A stretch of 40,539 nt of DNA from a bacterium (GTDB taxonomy: Bacteria > Myxococcota_A > Bradymonadia > REDH01), in contig JAUICO010000038.1 of NCBI GenBank assembly GCA_030427825.1, positions 1-40,539 of the forward strand, written 5' to 3'. Shown in pieces: positions 9,994 through 17,596 of the stretch. The translations under genes were made by a program, and so were the position numbers. A model generated the notes under the pieces. That model was given only the letters and a program-made list of their open reading frames with translations, was not told the origin of the DNA and did not search any database. Every line of letters starts with the position of its first letter. The stretch's first letter is position 1.

Positions 9994-12200
9994 GGCTCGC
10001 CGCGCTGCTCTTCTTCCCCGTCTCCTGCGCCGTGGTCTGCGGGCGCTTCTTCGTCGCAGTTGGCGCTGACAAGGGCGAACTTCAGGTTCGAGGTGCCGAT
10101 GACGTTGAGGTATTCGAGGTGCAGCTCGTGATCGAGCTCGCCCAGCTCGTCGAGCCCGTGGCCGGTAGCGACCTCACGCACGCTCGCGCGCTGCTCCTGC
10201 GGCAGCGCAGAGCGGAAGCCGCCAATGCGGGAGTGCTCCATGATTCCGTAAAAGCAGCGACCCGCGTTCTGCTCGACGAAGAAGTTCCACTCGTCATCGT
10301 CGCGAATCGGGACCACCTCATTCTGTGTGTAGTAGGTCTCGCCGCGCCAGTTCAGCTTGTAGCTGATCACAGACTCCACACAGTAGTTCTTGATCGGATG
10401 CGCGCCGGGTGGCCCCTCGGTGGGTGTGCAGGCGTCGTAATATGCGTCGAAGAGACCCTTCTGACTCCACGTTGAAGCGATCGTCGGCATGTAGTGGTTC
10501 AGCGTCCACTCGGCGAAGGCAAAGCCCGTGAGCGAGAGAACAACTACGCCGGCCGCGACCGCGCGTCGCAAGCGAACCCGCGCGAGCAGGACCATTCCCA
10601 CGCCGAATGTGAGCACGAAGATCAGCAGTGCCCGGCTCAAGCCCGGGTCCCACGCCGCATCACGCCACTTTCGGTCGTAGCGATAGGTAAACATGTTCTT
10701 CAGGTTCTGCGGCTCGTGTGCCAGGTCGAAGCCGACGAGAACGAAGAGCGCGAGCGCAGCAACGTAGAGCGGCCACCACACCCGGTGGTCCACTTTTCCG
10801 CTGATCAGGTCGTCCAGGAAGAGGGCAGCAAGGAAAGCCAGCGGCGGCACCGCCGGAAAGATGTAGTGGTGGAACTTCGTGCTGGAGAGCGTGAAGAGGG
10901 AGTACGCCGCCAGGAACCAGATAAACAGAAAAAGCCTGGCGAGCTCGCGCTCGTCGTATTTCTTCCGAGGCGCAAAGGCCCGGGCGATGATCGCCGGCAC
11001 AAAACTGCCCCACGGGAAGAGCCCATAGCCGAGCTGGCGAATGAAATGCTCAAAGGACCCTGTGTCGGTCTGATGTACGCCGCTCGCGAGCCGCTTGAAG
11101 TGATCATGGACGATGAAGCGGTTCCAGAACGCGCCGCCGATCCCGCCGTGGCGCGCGAACATTGCCCCGTACCAGGGAAACCCGACCACCACCGCGAGCA
11201 GGACGCCTCTCGGAATCTCCGCCCGTTTGAGCAGCCCCCAGTCCCGAGAGACGAGGATGTACAGGAAGATGATGCCGCCCGGCAGCATGAACCCCATCAT
11301 GCCTTTGCCCATCGTCGCGAGCCCGACGAACACGTAGAATGTGAACAGATAGAGCTGCCCGCGGGTGCGCCTCTTCGACAGAAACACAGACACGAAGAAG
11401 ACACTCAGCAGTAGCAGGTACCCGATCAGATGGGTGCCTCCCCATTGCCAGAATGCGACGTACCATTTGCGCTCGCTATGCCACTCCCACTGGCCGACGG
11501 TCACGATCTGCAGCTGTGGAACTACGAGGAGCAGCAGGAAGGCGCAGAAGAGCAGCCACGAGACGCGGTCCACCTTCTCGCTGCGGTCCCTGCTGAAGAC
11601 GCCCATCATGAAACAGCAGAGTGCCGCCGTGAGCATGCCTACGAAAGGCATATCGGCCTGTGCCTGCCGCCCGAGCATGAAATAGAACGGTGACGTGAGC
11701 AGGGTCACGGCCATCAGGATCCCGACGCGGCGAGACCAGATTCGTGAGCCGGCGCGATACGCGAAGAACACGCCGGTCGCGGCGACCAGGGCCACCCCAA
11801 AACGGATCGCGATGTCGCTGAAGCCGAACACCTGCGTACCGATGCCCATCATCCAGAGCAGCAGCACCGGCTTTGAGAAGAAGTACTCGCCTTCAGGCGC
11901 CTTGTCCGGTGCCGTCCAGTGGGAGCCCCACCAGGGCGATATCCAGTCGCCGCGCTCGACCATCTGCCGCCCGACTTCGCCGTAGTGCACTTCCCAGGGG
12001 TCCCACAGCCCGAAGCTGCCCAGGAAGGGGAAAAGCACCATGATCACGACAAACGCGACGCCGACCTGCACCCACAGGTCGTCGAAAATGGAGCGCTCGA
12101 AGAAGGCGAGGTCGCCGCGACGAATCTCGCCGACCGGGCTGGGCCCGGTCACTACGGGCGCCTCTTCGTTTGCGTGCTGTTCGGAGAGTGCGTCTGACAT
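9990..12200 (-). CDS. ArnT/PMT-like integral membrane glycosyltransferase (GT-C fold)
   Basis: Polytopic 736-residue membrane protein of the dolichyl-phosphate-mannose protein mannosyltransferase/ArnT superfamily. These enzymes move a sugar from a polyprenyl-phosphate carrier to an acceptor on the outer face of the inner membrane. The family signature in the first periplasmic loop is seen as LWDPWEVHYGEVGRQM, followed by FFSKPVLLLWM and FYFMLGRQAQADMPF. An N-terminal cytosolic stretch of about 45 residues precedes the first helix. The C-terminal third is a soluble domain with several Cys residues. The acceptor could be lipid A, another glycan or protein. It is divergent from a GT2 gene able to supply such a carrier-linked sugar. 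Confidence 0.85.
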   Translation of the reverse strand: MSDALSEQHANEEAPVVTGPSPVGEIRRGDLAFFERSIFDDLWVQVGVAFVVIMVLFPFLGSFGLWDPWEVHYGEVGRQMVERGDWISPWWGSHWTAPDKAPEGEYFFSKPVLLLWMMGIGTQVFGFSDIAIRFGVALVAATGVFFAYRAGSRIWSRRVGILMAVTLLTSPFYFMLGRQAQADMPFVGMLTAALCCFMMGVFSRDRSEKVDRVSWLLFCAFLLLLVVPQLQIVTVGQWEWHSERKWYVAFWQWGGTHLIGYLLLLSVFFVSVFLSKRRTRGQLYLFTFYVFVGLATMGKGMMGFMLPGGIIFLYILVSRDWGLLKRAEIPRGVLLAVVVGFPWYGAMFARHGGIGGAFWNRFIVHDHFKRLASGVHQTDTGSFEHFIRQLGYGLFPWGSFVPAIIARAFAPRKKYDERELARLFLFIWFLAAYSLFTLSSTKFHHYIFPAVPPLAFLAALFLDDLISGKVDHRVWWPLYVAALALFVLVGFDLAHEPQNLKNMFTYRYDRKWRDAAWDPGLSRALLIFVLTFGVGMVLLARVRLRRAVAAGVVVLSLTGFAFAEWTLNHYMPTIASTWSQKGLFDAYYDACTPTEGPPGAHPIKNYCVESVISYKLNWRGETYYTQNEVVPIRDDDEWNFFVEQNAGRCFYGIMEHSRIGGFRSALPQEQRASVREVATGHGLDELGELDHELHLEYLNVIGTSNLKFALVSANCDEEAPADHGAGDGEEEQRGEP

Positions 12201-12347
12201 AGCTCACTGCGGCCGAAATCGGGCGCGCGGACGCTACGCGAGGGCCGCAACGAAATCAACGTAACAACAGCCCTCATGCCGACGAAAAGCATGCCCGCGG
12301 CTTCATTACTTGCCAGGTCCACGTGCCCTGAGTAACCGCCGCGCCGC
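12201..12347. promoter_or_regulatory. divergent intergenic region of the glycosyltransferase locus
   Basis: The 147 bp between the ArnT-like gene and the ArnC/GtrB-like gene must hold the promoters for both directions. I see no convincing -35/-10 pair or operator; no small gene is apparent. Confidence 0.5.
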
Positions 12348-13373
12348 ATGAAGATCTCGATACTCATCCCAGTCTACAACGAAGAAGAGAACCTGCCGCT
12401 GCTCTATGACGAGCTGTGCGCGGTCGCTACCGACGCGGATCTCGACCTGGAGATGATCTTCGTCGACGACGGATCCACGGACACGTCCTGGGAGGTTGTC
12501 CGCAGACTTGCAGACAACGATCAGCGCTGCGTCGCGATCCGCTTTCGGCGGAACTTCGGGCAGACCGCCGGCCTCGCGGCGGCGATCGATCATTCCACGG
12601 GCGACGTACTGATCCCGATGGACGCGGACCTGCAGAACGATCCGGCCGATATTCCCCGCCTGCTGGCCGCTCTGGAAGAGGGATACGACGTCGTCAGTGG
12701 CTGGCGCAAAGACCGCCAGGACCGCCTGCTGTCACGAAGGCTGCCTTCGGTCATCGCGAATCGACTCATCGCCCGCATGACAGGTGTACCGATTCACGAC
12801 CTCGGTTGCAGCCTGAAGGCCTACCGCCGCGAAGTGCTCAGCGGCCTGCGCCTCTACGGCGACATGCATCGCTTCATCGCAATCTACGCGTCCTGGACCG
12901 GCGCCAGCGTCACAGAGCTCGTAGTCAACCACCGCTCGCGGCGATTCGGCGAGTCCAAGTATGGAATCAATCGGACCTTCAAGGTCCTGATGGACATGGT
13001 CACGCTCAAGTTCCTCGGCGGATACACCACGCGCCCGATTCACTTCTTCGGCGGTCTCGGAGCCGGCCTGATGGCGGTCGCCTTTGCAGCTGTGACTGCG
13101 GTTGTGATCGAGAAGATCGTCTGGGACACCTTCGTCCACAAGATGTCGGTGCTCCTGCTGTCGAGTTTTCTCGCCACCGCCAGCCTGCTCCTGGTCATGA
13201 TGGGGCTTCTCGCTGAGCTGATCATCCGGACCTGGCACGAGTCTCAGGACAAGCCGATCTATGTCTCACGTGAAGTGCTGAACGCGCCCTGGGTCCCTGC
13301 TGACGGAACGCCGCGCGCAAACGACGCTGTGCGCAGCGTCGCTGAGACCCGCGCCACATCCGCGAGCGAGTAG
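12348..13373 (+). CDS. polyprenyl-phosphate glycosyltransferase, family 2 (ArnC/GtrB-like)
   Basis: GT-A-fold enzyme, 341 residues, expected to transfer a sugar from a nucleotide donor to undecaprenyl phosphate on the cytosolic face. Motifs: ILIPVYNEEENLP at the N-terminus, FVDDGSTD, the metal-binding MDADLQNDP, and HDLGCSLKAYRREV, typical of the ArnC/GtrB group. Two C-terminal transmembrane helices (about residues 230-255 and 265-290) match the membrane anchor of GtrB-type proteins. asnB starts 4 bp after its stop, so they form an operon. Together with the divergent ArnT-like gene it makes a plausible donor-synthesis and transfer pair. Confidence 0.87.
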   Translation: MKISILIPVYNEEENLPLLYDELCAVATDADLDLEMIFVDDGSTDTSWEVVRRLADNDQRCVAIRFRRNFGQTAGLAAAIDHSTGDVLIPMDADLQNDPADIPRLLAALEEGYDVVSGWRKDRQDRLLSRRLPSVIANRLIARMTGVPIHDLGCSLKAYRREVLSGLRLYGDMHRFIAIYASWTGASVTELVVNHRSRRFGESKYGINRTFKVLMDMVTLKFLGGYTTRPIHFFGGLGAGLMAVAFAAVTAVVIEKIVWDTFVHKMSVLLLSSFLATASLLLVMMGLLAELIIRTWHESQDKPIYVSREVLNAPWVPADGTPRANDAVRSVAETRATSASE

Positions 13374-13377
13374 GCAC

Positions 13378-15276
13378 ATGTGTGGAATCGTCGGCTGGTT
13401 CTGTCCACCCGGCTCACAGCCTGATCCCGCGCTGCTCGACGCAATGACGGACAGCCTCGCTCACCGCGGTCCCGACGGCCGGGGTGTCTGGATCGAAGGC
13501 AGCGCCGGCCTCGGCCACCGACGCCTGTCCATCGTTGACGTAGCCCACGGCGCCCAGCCGATGCTCTCGGCCGATGGGTCCCACGTGATCACCTTCAACG
13601 GTGAGATCTACAATCACCTCGCCCTGCGACCCGAGCTCGAGCGTAAGGGTCACCGGATGGTGACCTCGTCCGACACCGAAACCCTGGTGCACGCGGCGCA
13701 GCAACACGGAGCGCTGACGCCGTCGGTCCTCAACGGAATGTTTGCGTACGCCGTGTGGGATCGTGACACGCAGACTCTCCGCGCGGCTCGGGACCGGATG
13801 GGTCAGAAGCCACTCTATTATGCGCAGCTGAAGGACGGCTCGCTGCTCCTCGCCTCTGAGCCGAAAGCACTCCTGCGGCATCCTGAGGTTGAGCCGCGCA
13901 TCGACCGGGAAGCGCTCGCCCTCTACCTCACCTACGAATACGTTCCTGCACCGTACTCGGCGTTTGCCGGCATCCGAAAGCTCGCTCCGGGCCAACAGCT
14001 CACCTGGCGGCATGGCGAATTGCGCGTCGAAGGCTGGGCGTCCGCGCTCTTCGGCAGGGCGACCCCGCGCCGCTCGGCCGACGAGTGGATTGCAGACCTG
14101 CGCAACACACTGGGACGATCCGTCGAACGGCGCCTGATGTCGGATGTACCTCTGGGCGTCTTTCTCTCCGGCGGTATCGACTCGTCGACCCTCGTCGCGC
14201 TCATGGCTGAGCAGGGGAACGCGTCATCGATAGAGACCTTCTCGATCGCATTCGACGACCCGAGTTTTGACGAGTCATCCTACGCTCGCCAGGTCGCGGG
14301 CCACTTCGGAACCAAACATCGTGAACACACATTCACCGCCGACGACCTGATCGCGTTGCTGCCGTCCCTCACCGCCTGCATGGACGAGCCCTTCGCAGAT
14401 GCGAGCCTGCTGCCCACACACCTGCTCTCGTGCTTTACCCGCGAGAGCGTCACCGTCGCCCTCGGTGGCGACGGAGGCGACGAGCTCCTGATGGGGTACA
14501 GCACCTTCCGCGCGGACCCCGCGGCTGAAGTCTACTCGCACACACCGGGGGCGGCACATCGAGCACTCGTAGCTGCTGTTGATCGCATCCCTGTGCGCAC
14601 CTCCAACTTCAGCCTGGACTTCGTCGCGAAGAGCTTCATGCGTGGCGCGCATGCACCCCGGCGAGAGCGGCACGCACGCTGGTTGTCGTCATTCCTGCCG
14701 GGCGACGCAGACGATCCCCTACTGCCGGAGCATCGGGCGGCGCTCTCTGAACGACGCCTGTTCGATGTGATGGGAGTGCCCTACGATCAGGCTGTCGGTG
14801 CCGGACACGATCAGGCCGTCTCGGCGCAGTATCTTGCGACCTACCTGCCGGGAGACATCCTGACGAAGGTCGACCGTGCGAGCATGGCGACCAGCCTCGA
14901 AGTGCGTGCCCCTTTCCTCGACCCCGAGTGTGTTCGCGTATGTGCAAACATGCCGGCCCGCCTGAAGCGGGGCCCTCGCTGGCAGCTGAAGTACGCGCTC
15001 AAAGAAGCAATGCGCGGCACCCTGCCTGACGAGATCCTCGACCGAAAGAAGAAGGGCTTCGGGATTCCCGTCGCCGAGTGGTTGAAAGGCCCCCTCCGCA
15101 GCGAGATGCAGCGCCTGCTCGCAGCAACGCGCATTGAAGACGCAGGGATCTTCGATTCGCGTGTGGTTGACCGCCTTGTCGCGGCACACCTCAGCGGGAA
15201 GAGAGACTGTCGCAAGCAGCTCTGGACGCTGATGATGTTTGAATACTGGCGCGAAGAGCACGGCGCTCGACTGTAG
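13378..15276 (+). CDS. asnB: asparagine synthase (glutamine-hydrolysing) homologue
   Basis: Two-domain amidotransferase of 632 residues. The N-terminal class II glutaminase domain begins MCGIVGWF with catalytic Cys2 exposed after Met removal, and has HRGPDGRG and FNGEIYNH. The synthetase domain carries the PP-loop SGGIDSS at residues 264-270. Within polysaccharide loci such homologues often amidate uronic acids or peptides rather than making free asparagine, and the neighbours on both sides are polyprenyl-sugar transferases. Either role is possible. It sits 4 bp downstream of the GT2 gene. Confidence 0.9.
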   Translation: MCGIVGWFCPPGSQPDPALLDAMTDSLAHRGPDGRGVWIEGSAGLGHRRLSIVDVAHGAQPMLSADGSHVITFNGEIYNHLALRPELERKGHRMVTSSDTETLVHAAQQHGALTPSVLNGMFAYAVWDRDTQTLRAARDRMGQKPLYYAQLKDGSLLLASEPKALLRHPEVEPRIDREALALYLTYEYVPAPYSAFAGIRKLAPGQQLTWRHGELRVEGWASALFGRATPRRSADEWIADLRNTLGRSVERRLMSDVPLGVFLSGGIDSSTLVALMAEQGNASSIETFSIAFDDPSFDESSYARQVAGHFGTKHREHTFTADDLIALLPSLTACMDEPFADASLLPTHLLSCFTRESVTVALGGDGGDELLMGYSTFRADPAAEVYSHTPGAAHRALVAAVDRIPVRTSNFSLDFVAKSFMRGAHAPRRERHARWLSSFLPGDADDPLLPEHRAALSERRLFDVMGVPYDQAVGAGHDQAVSAQYLATYLPGDILTKVDRASMATSLEVRAPFLDPECVRVCANMPARLKRGPRWQLKYALKEAMRGTLPDEILDRKKKGFGIPVAEWLKGPLRSEMQRLLAATRIEDAGIFDSRVVDRLVAAHLSGKRDCRKQLWTLMMFEYWREEHGARL

Positions 15277-15333
15277 GCTCGGCCCCGTCGCTTCCGTGAG
15301 CGCGGGACCGGGACGGTTCCCGAAGGACCCCCA

Positions 15334-16056
15334 ATGAACGAACGCAAAGTACTGATCATCATCCCGACCTATAACGAGCGGGAGAACATCAACGCCATCC
15401 TCGACGAGGTGCACAAGGTACTGCCGGCTGCACACATTCTGGTCGTCGATGATGGATCTCCGGACGGCACCGGCGACATGGTCGACGAGCGGCGTGCCCA
15501 CGACGAGCGAATCCACCTGCTGCGGCGCAGCGGAAAGCTCGGGCTCGGAACCGCGTACCTTGCCGGTTTCGAGTACGCCCTCGCTCGGGACTACGATCGC
15601 ATCTTTGAGATGGACGCTGATTTCAGCCACGATCCGAAGTACCTGCCGGCGATGCTCGCGGCGACCGAAGACGCGGATCACGCGGTGGGCTCCCGCTACG
15701 TGCCCGGCGGCGGTACCGAGAACTGGAGCCTCGCACGACGCCTGATCTCGCGCGGCGGCGGACTCTATGCGCGCACAATTCTGGGTCTGCCGGTCAACGA
15801 TCCCACGGCCGGCTTCAACTGTCTGCGCCGTGAGACTCTGGAGGCGATCGACCTCGATGACATTCGCTCGAACGGCTACGTGTTTCAGATCGAGATGAAG
15901 TACCGGGTGCATCTCGCGGGCCTTCGGATCAGGGAAGTGCCCATCGTGTTTCCCGATCGTGTAGCGGGCACCTCGAAGATGTCGCCGGACATCGCCCGTG
16001 AAGCCCTTGTGAAGGTATGGCAGCTGCGCTGGCGACTGCGCGGGTCTCGTCGATAG
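15334..16056 (+). CDS. DPM1-like polyprenol-phosphate mannosyltransferase
   Basis: Compact 240-residue GT2 enzyme without C-terminal membrane helices, as in the catalytic DPM1 subunit. Motifs are IIIPTYNERENI, VVDDGSPDGTGDMV, LGLGTAYLAGFEYAL, MDADFSHDPKYLP and the late GTSKMS. Such enzymes make polyprenyl-phosphate mannose (or glucose) used by GT-C transferases in the periplasm. It follows asnB by 57 bp and is closed by a hairpin terminator, so it ends the transcription unit. Confidence 0.9.
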   Translation: MNERKVLIIIPTYNERENINAILDEVHKVLPAAHILVVDDGSPDGTGDMVDERRAHDERIHLLRRSGKLGLGTAYLAGFEYALARDYDRIFEMDADFSHDPKYLPAMLAATEDADHAVGSRYVPGGGTENWSLARRLISRGGGLYARTILGLPVNDPTAGFNCLRRETLEAIDLDDIRSNGYVFQIEMKYRVHLAGLRIREVPIVFPDRVAGTSKMSPDIAREALVKVWQLRWRLRGSRR

Positions 16057-16064
16057 CAGAGCAT

Positions 16065-16092
16065 CGCCGCCGAGATCTCGGCGGCGCGTTTT
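16065..16092 (+). terminator. Rho-independent terminator after the DPM1-like gene
   Basis: A perfect palindrome CGCCGCCGAG-AT-CTCGGCGGCG (16065-16086) is followed by CGTTTT. It lies 8 bp past the stop codon at 16056. A GC-rich stem plus T-run is the classical layout; the T-run is short. Confidence 0.75.
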
Positions 16093-16164
16093 CTGCGCAC
16101 CACGGGGCCCGAGCCGTCGACTCTTTGTTCGGTAGCCGCGCACGCCGCGCGTCATCACGACATG

Positions 16165-16170
16165 GAGGAG
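16165..16170 (+). promoter_or_regulatory. ribosome-binding site that fixes the start at 16174
   Basis: GGAGGAG ends 3 bases before the ATG at 16174. It overlaps the upstream in-frame ATG at 16162, so that earlier ATG cannot use it. This makes 16174 the better start. Confidence 0.6.
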
Positions 16171-16173
16171 ACA

Positions 16174-16671
16174 ATGTCCCGCACATCGCATGCTTCACTG
16201 CAGGCCCCGTTCAGCCGATCCGCCGCCTCATCAACTGCCCTCGATCGTCCGTCGGGCCCGGGCCGCCGTCGACACTTCGATGCATCGGTTACGTCGAACG
16301 GCCAGGACATCAGCCACGAGAGTTCGCGCACAGTCACCGCCGCAGGTGAGCGTCGTCGCGCGCGCGCTCGTACCGCCGTGAACGCGACCGCCGGCGTTGT
16401 CTCGAGTGTGGTTGGCGGACCGCTGGGAATCATCGCCAACGCCGTCAGCGGCGCAACGTCCCAGGGGGCGGCGTCAGGCGCCGTCGGCGACCGCGCTGAG
16501 CAGATGGAGCAGTTCTGGGACATGCAGAGCGAGAGCCAGAGCTTCAACATGGAGTTCCTCTCCATGCAGCAGTCGGTGCAGAACGATAACCGGCACTTCA
16601 CGACGCTCACCAACCTGCTGAAGGCACGCCACGACACGGCGCGTGCGGCCATCAGCAACATCCGCGTGTGA
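16174..16671 (+). CDS. small helical protein of unknown function, first gene of an overlapping trio
   Basis: I do not recognise this 165-residue protein. The N-terminal half is Ser/Arg-rich and probably disordered. A central Gly/Ala/Val stretch (VVSSVVGGPLGIIANAVSG) could form a hydrophobic hairpin. The C-terminal 70 residues are Gln/Met-rich and helical, ending in LLKARHDTARAAISNIR. A secreted-filament-type helical terminus beside a TPR-like gene brings type III secretion filament or needle subunits to mind, but no diagnostic motif is present. There is no signal peptide. Its TGA overlaps the next GTG start, so the trio is translationally coupled. Confidence 0.7.
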   Translation: MSRTSHASLQAPFSRSAASSTALDRPSGPGRRRHFDASVTSNGQDISHESSRTVTAAGERRRARARTAVNATAGVVSSVVGGPLGIIANAVSGATSQGAASGAVGDRAEQMEQFWDMQSESQSFNMEFLSMQQSVQNDNRHFTTLTNLLKARHDTARAAISNIRV

Positions 16672-17099
16672 GCAGCCCAATGACTGCAACAGATGACGAA
16701 GAGGGCGGGCTCCGCCGGGCTGCGGTCGCACTGTTACGCCGCGGATTCGCCGACCTCGGCGCCGGCCGTTTCGATGATGCGGACTCGGCGTTCTCAAGGG
16801 CCGCGGCCGCGTTGCCGGATTCGCCGGTGCCGGTGGTCCTACGCGCCACTCTCTGCCAGGCACGCTCCGATAACGAGGGCGCTCTGCGCGTGCTTCGCGG
16901 CGCGCTGCAGGCACATGGCGGCTGTGCGCTGCTACGAGTGCATCTCGCGGATGCGTACGCACGCGCGGGCAACTCGATACGGGCCCGCGCCGAGCTTGCC
17001 AAAGCCAGCGAGCTTGACGCGATCGAAGAAGTCAGAGAACTTTCCATCTACGTTGGCGCATGGATCGATGCGCTTGATGACGCTCAACAGGGCAGATGA
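16668..17099 (+). CDS. TPR-like helical protein
   Basis: A 143-residue Ala/Arg/Leu-rich helical protein. The pattern LGAGRFDDADSAFSRAAAALPDSP resembles a TPR motif, and two further helical pairs follow (ALRVLRGAL, DAYARAGNSIRARAELAKASEL). TPR proteins of this size often act as chaperones or adaptors. GTG at 16668 overlaps the previous stop (GTGA); an ATG at 16680 is an alternative. The stop overlaps the ATG of the next gene. The partner is likely encoded by one of the flanking genes. Confidence 0.72.
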   Translation: MSSPMTATDDEEGGLRRAAVALLRRGFADLGAGRFDDADSAFSRAAAALPDSPVPVVLRATLCQARSDNEGALRVLRGALQAHGGCALLRVHLADAYARAGNSIRARAELAKASELDAIEEVRELSIYVGAWIDALDDAQQGR

Positions 17100-17488
17100 T
17101 GGCGATCAAACCACCCGGCTCAGGCGCACCCGGCGCGAAACCGATACAGAAGGTCGACGCACCGCGCGACGTGAAGGGATCTCGGGCCGGAGATTTCAAG
17201 AGTGACGCGGCCGCGCCCGTATCCGGCGACGTCACAAGGGTCACCGGCGTAGACGCGGCGGTGAAGCAGGTCGCTGCCGACATCTCAGCCGGTAGCATCC
17301 AACGGGGCATCGACGCCGTTGATGCCGTTATCGCGAGGATGGTCGAGGCTCAGTCCGGGGCTTCGTCAACCGGTGCCGACGTAAAGAGCCGCATTGACGA
17401 GCTGCAGCTTGCACTGGGCGACGACCCCATCTTCTCTGCGCGCGTTACGCGATTGATCGACGCTGAACTGGACCGACTCAGCGCCTGA
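17096..17488 (+). CDS. small hypothetical protein, third gene of the trio
   Basis: A 130-residue protein that I do not recognise. The first 60 residues are Pro/Gly/Asp-rich and likely disordered (KPPGSGAPGAKPIQK). The remainder is predicted helical: VDAAVKQVAADISAG, GIDAVDAVIARMVEAQ and VTRLIDAELDRLS. It starts with an ATGA overlap on the preceding TPR-like gene; a second ATG follows directly at 17099. The 108 bp to the convergent gene at 17597 hold nothing that I can identify. Confidence 0.7.
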   Translation: MMAIKPPGSGAPGAKPIQKVDAPRDVKGSRAGDFKSDAAAPVSGDVTRVTGVDAAVKQVAADISAGSIQRGIDAVDAVIARMVEAQSGASSTGADVKSRIDELQLALGDDPIFSARVTRLIDAELDRLSA

Positions 17489-17596
17489 AGCCCTGACGCG
17501 GATGTGTCGAACGCAGCAATGCGCGCGCTGCGTCGCAGGTTCACGCGCCGCCGGCTCCGCCTCCAGATTGCTCGCGGCTCCCAGCGTGCGTGGCTC

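Noticed and set aside
10494..11414. 306-codon plus-strand open frame opposite the ArnT-like gene
   Set aside because: The product is a charged, motif-free shadow of a clear membrane protein gene.
14719..16191. 490-codon minus-strand open frame across asnB and the DPM1-like gene
   Set aside because: It is antisense to two well-supported genes and shows no recognisable motif.
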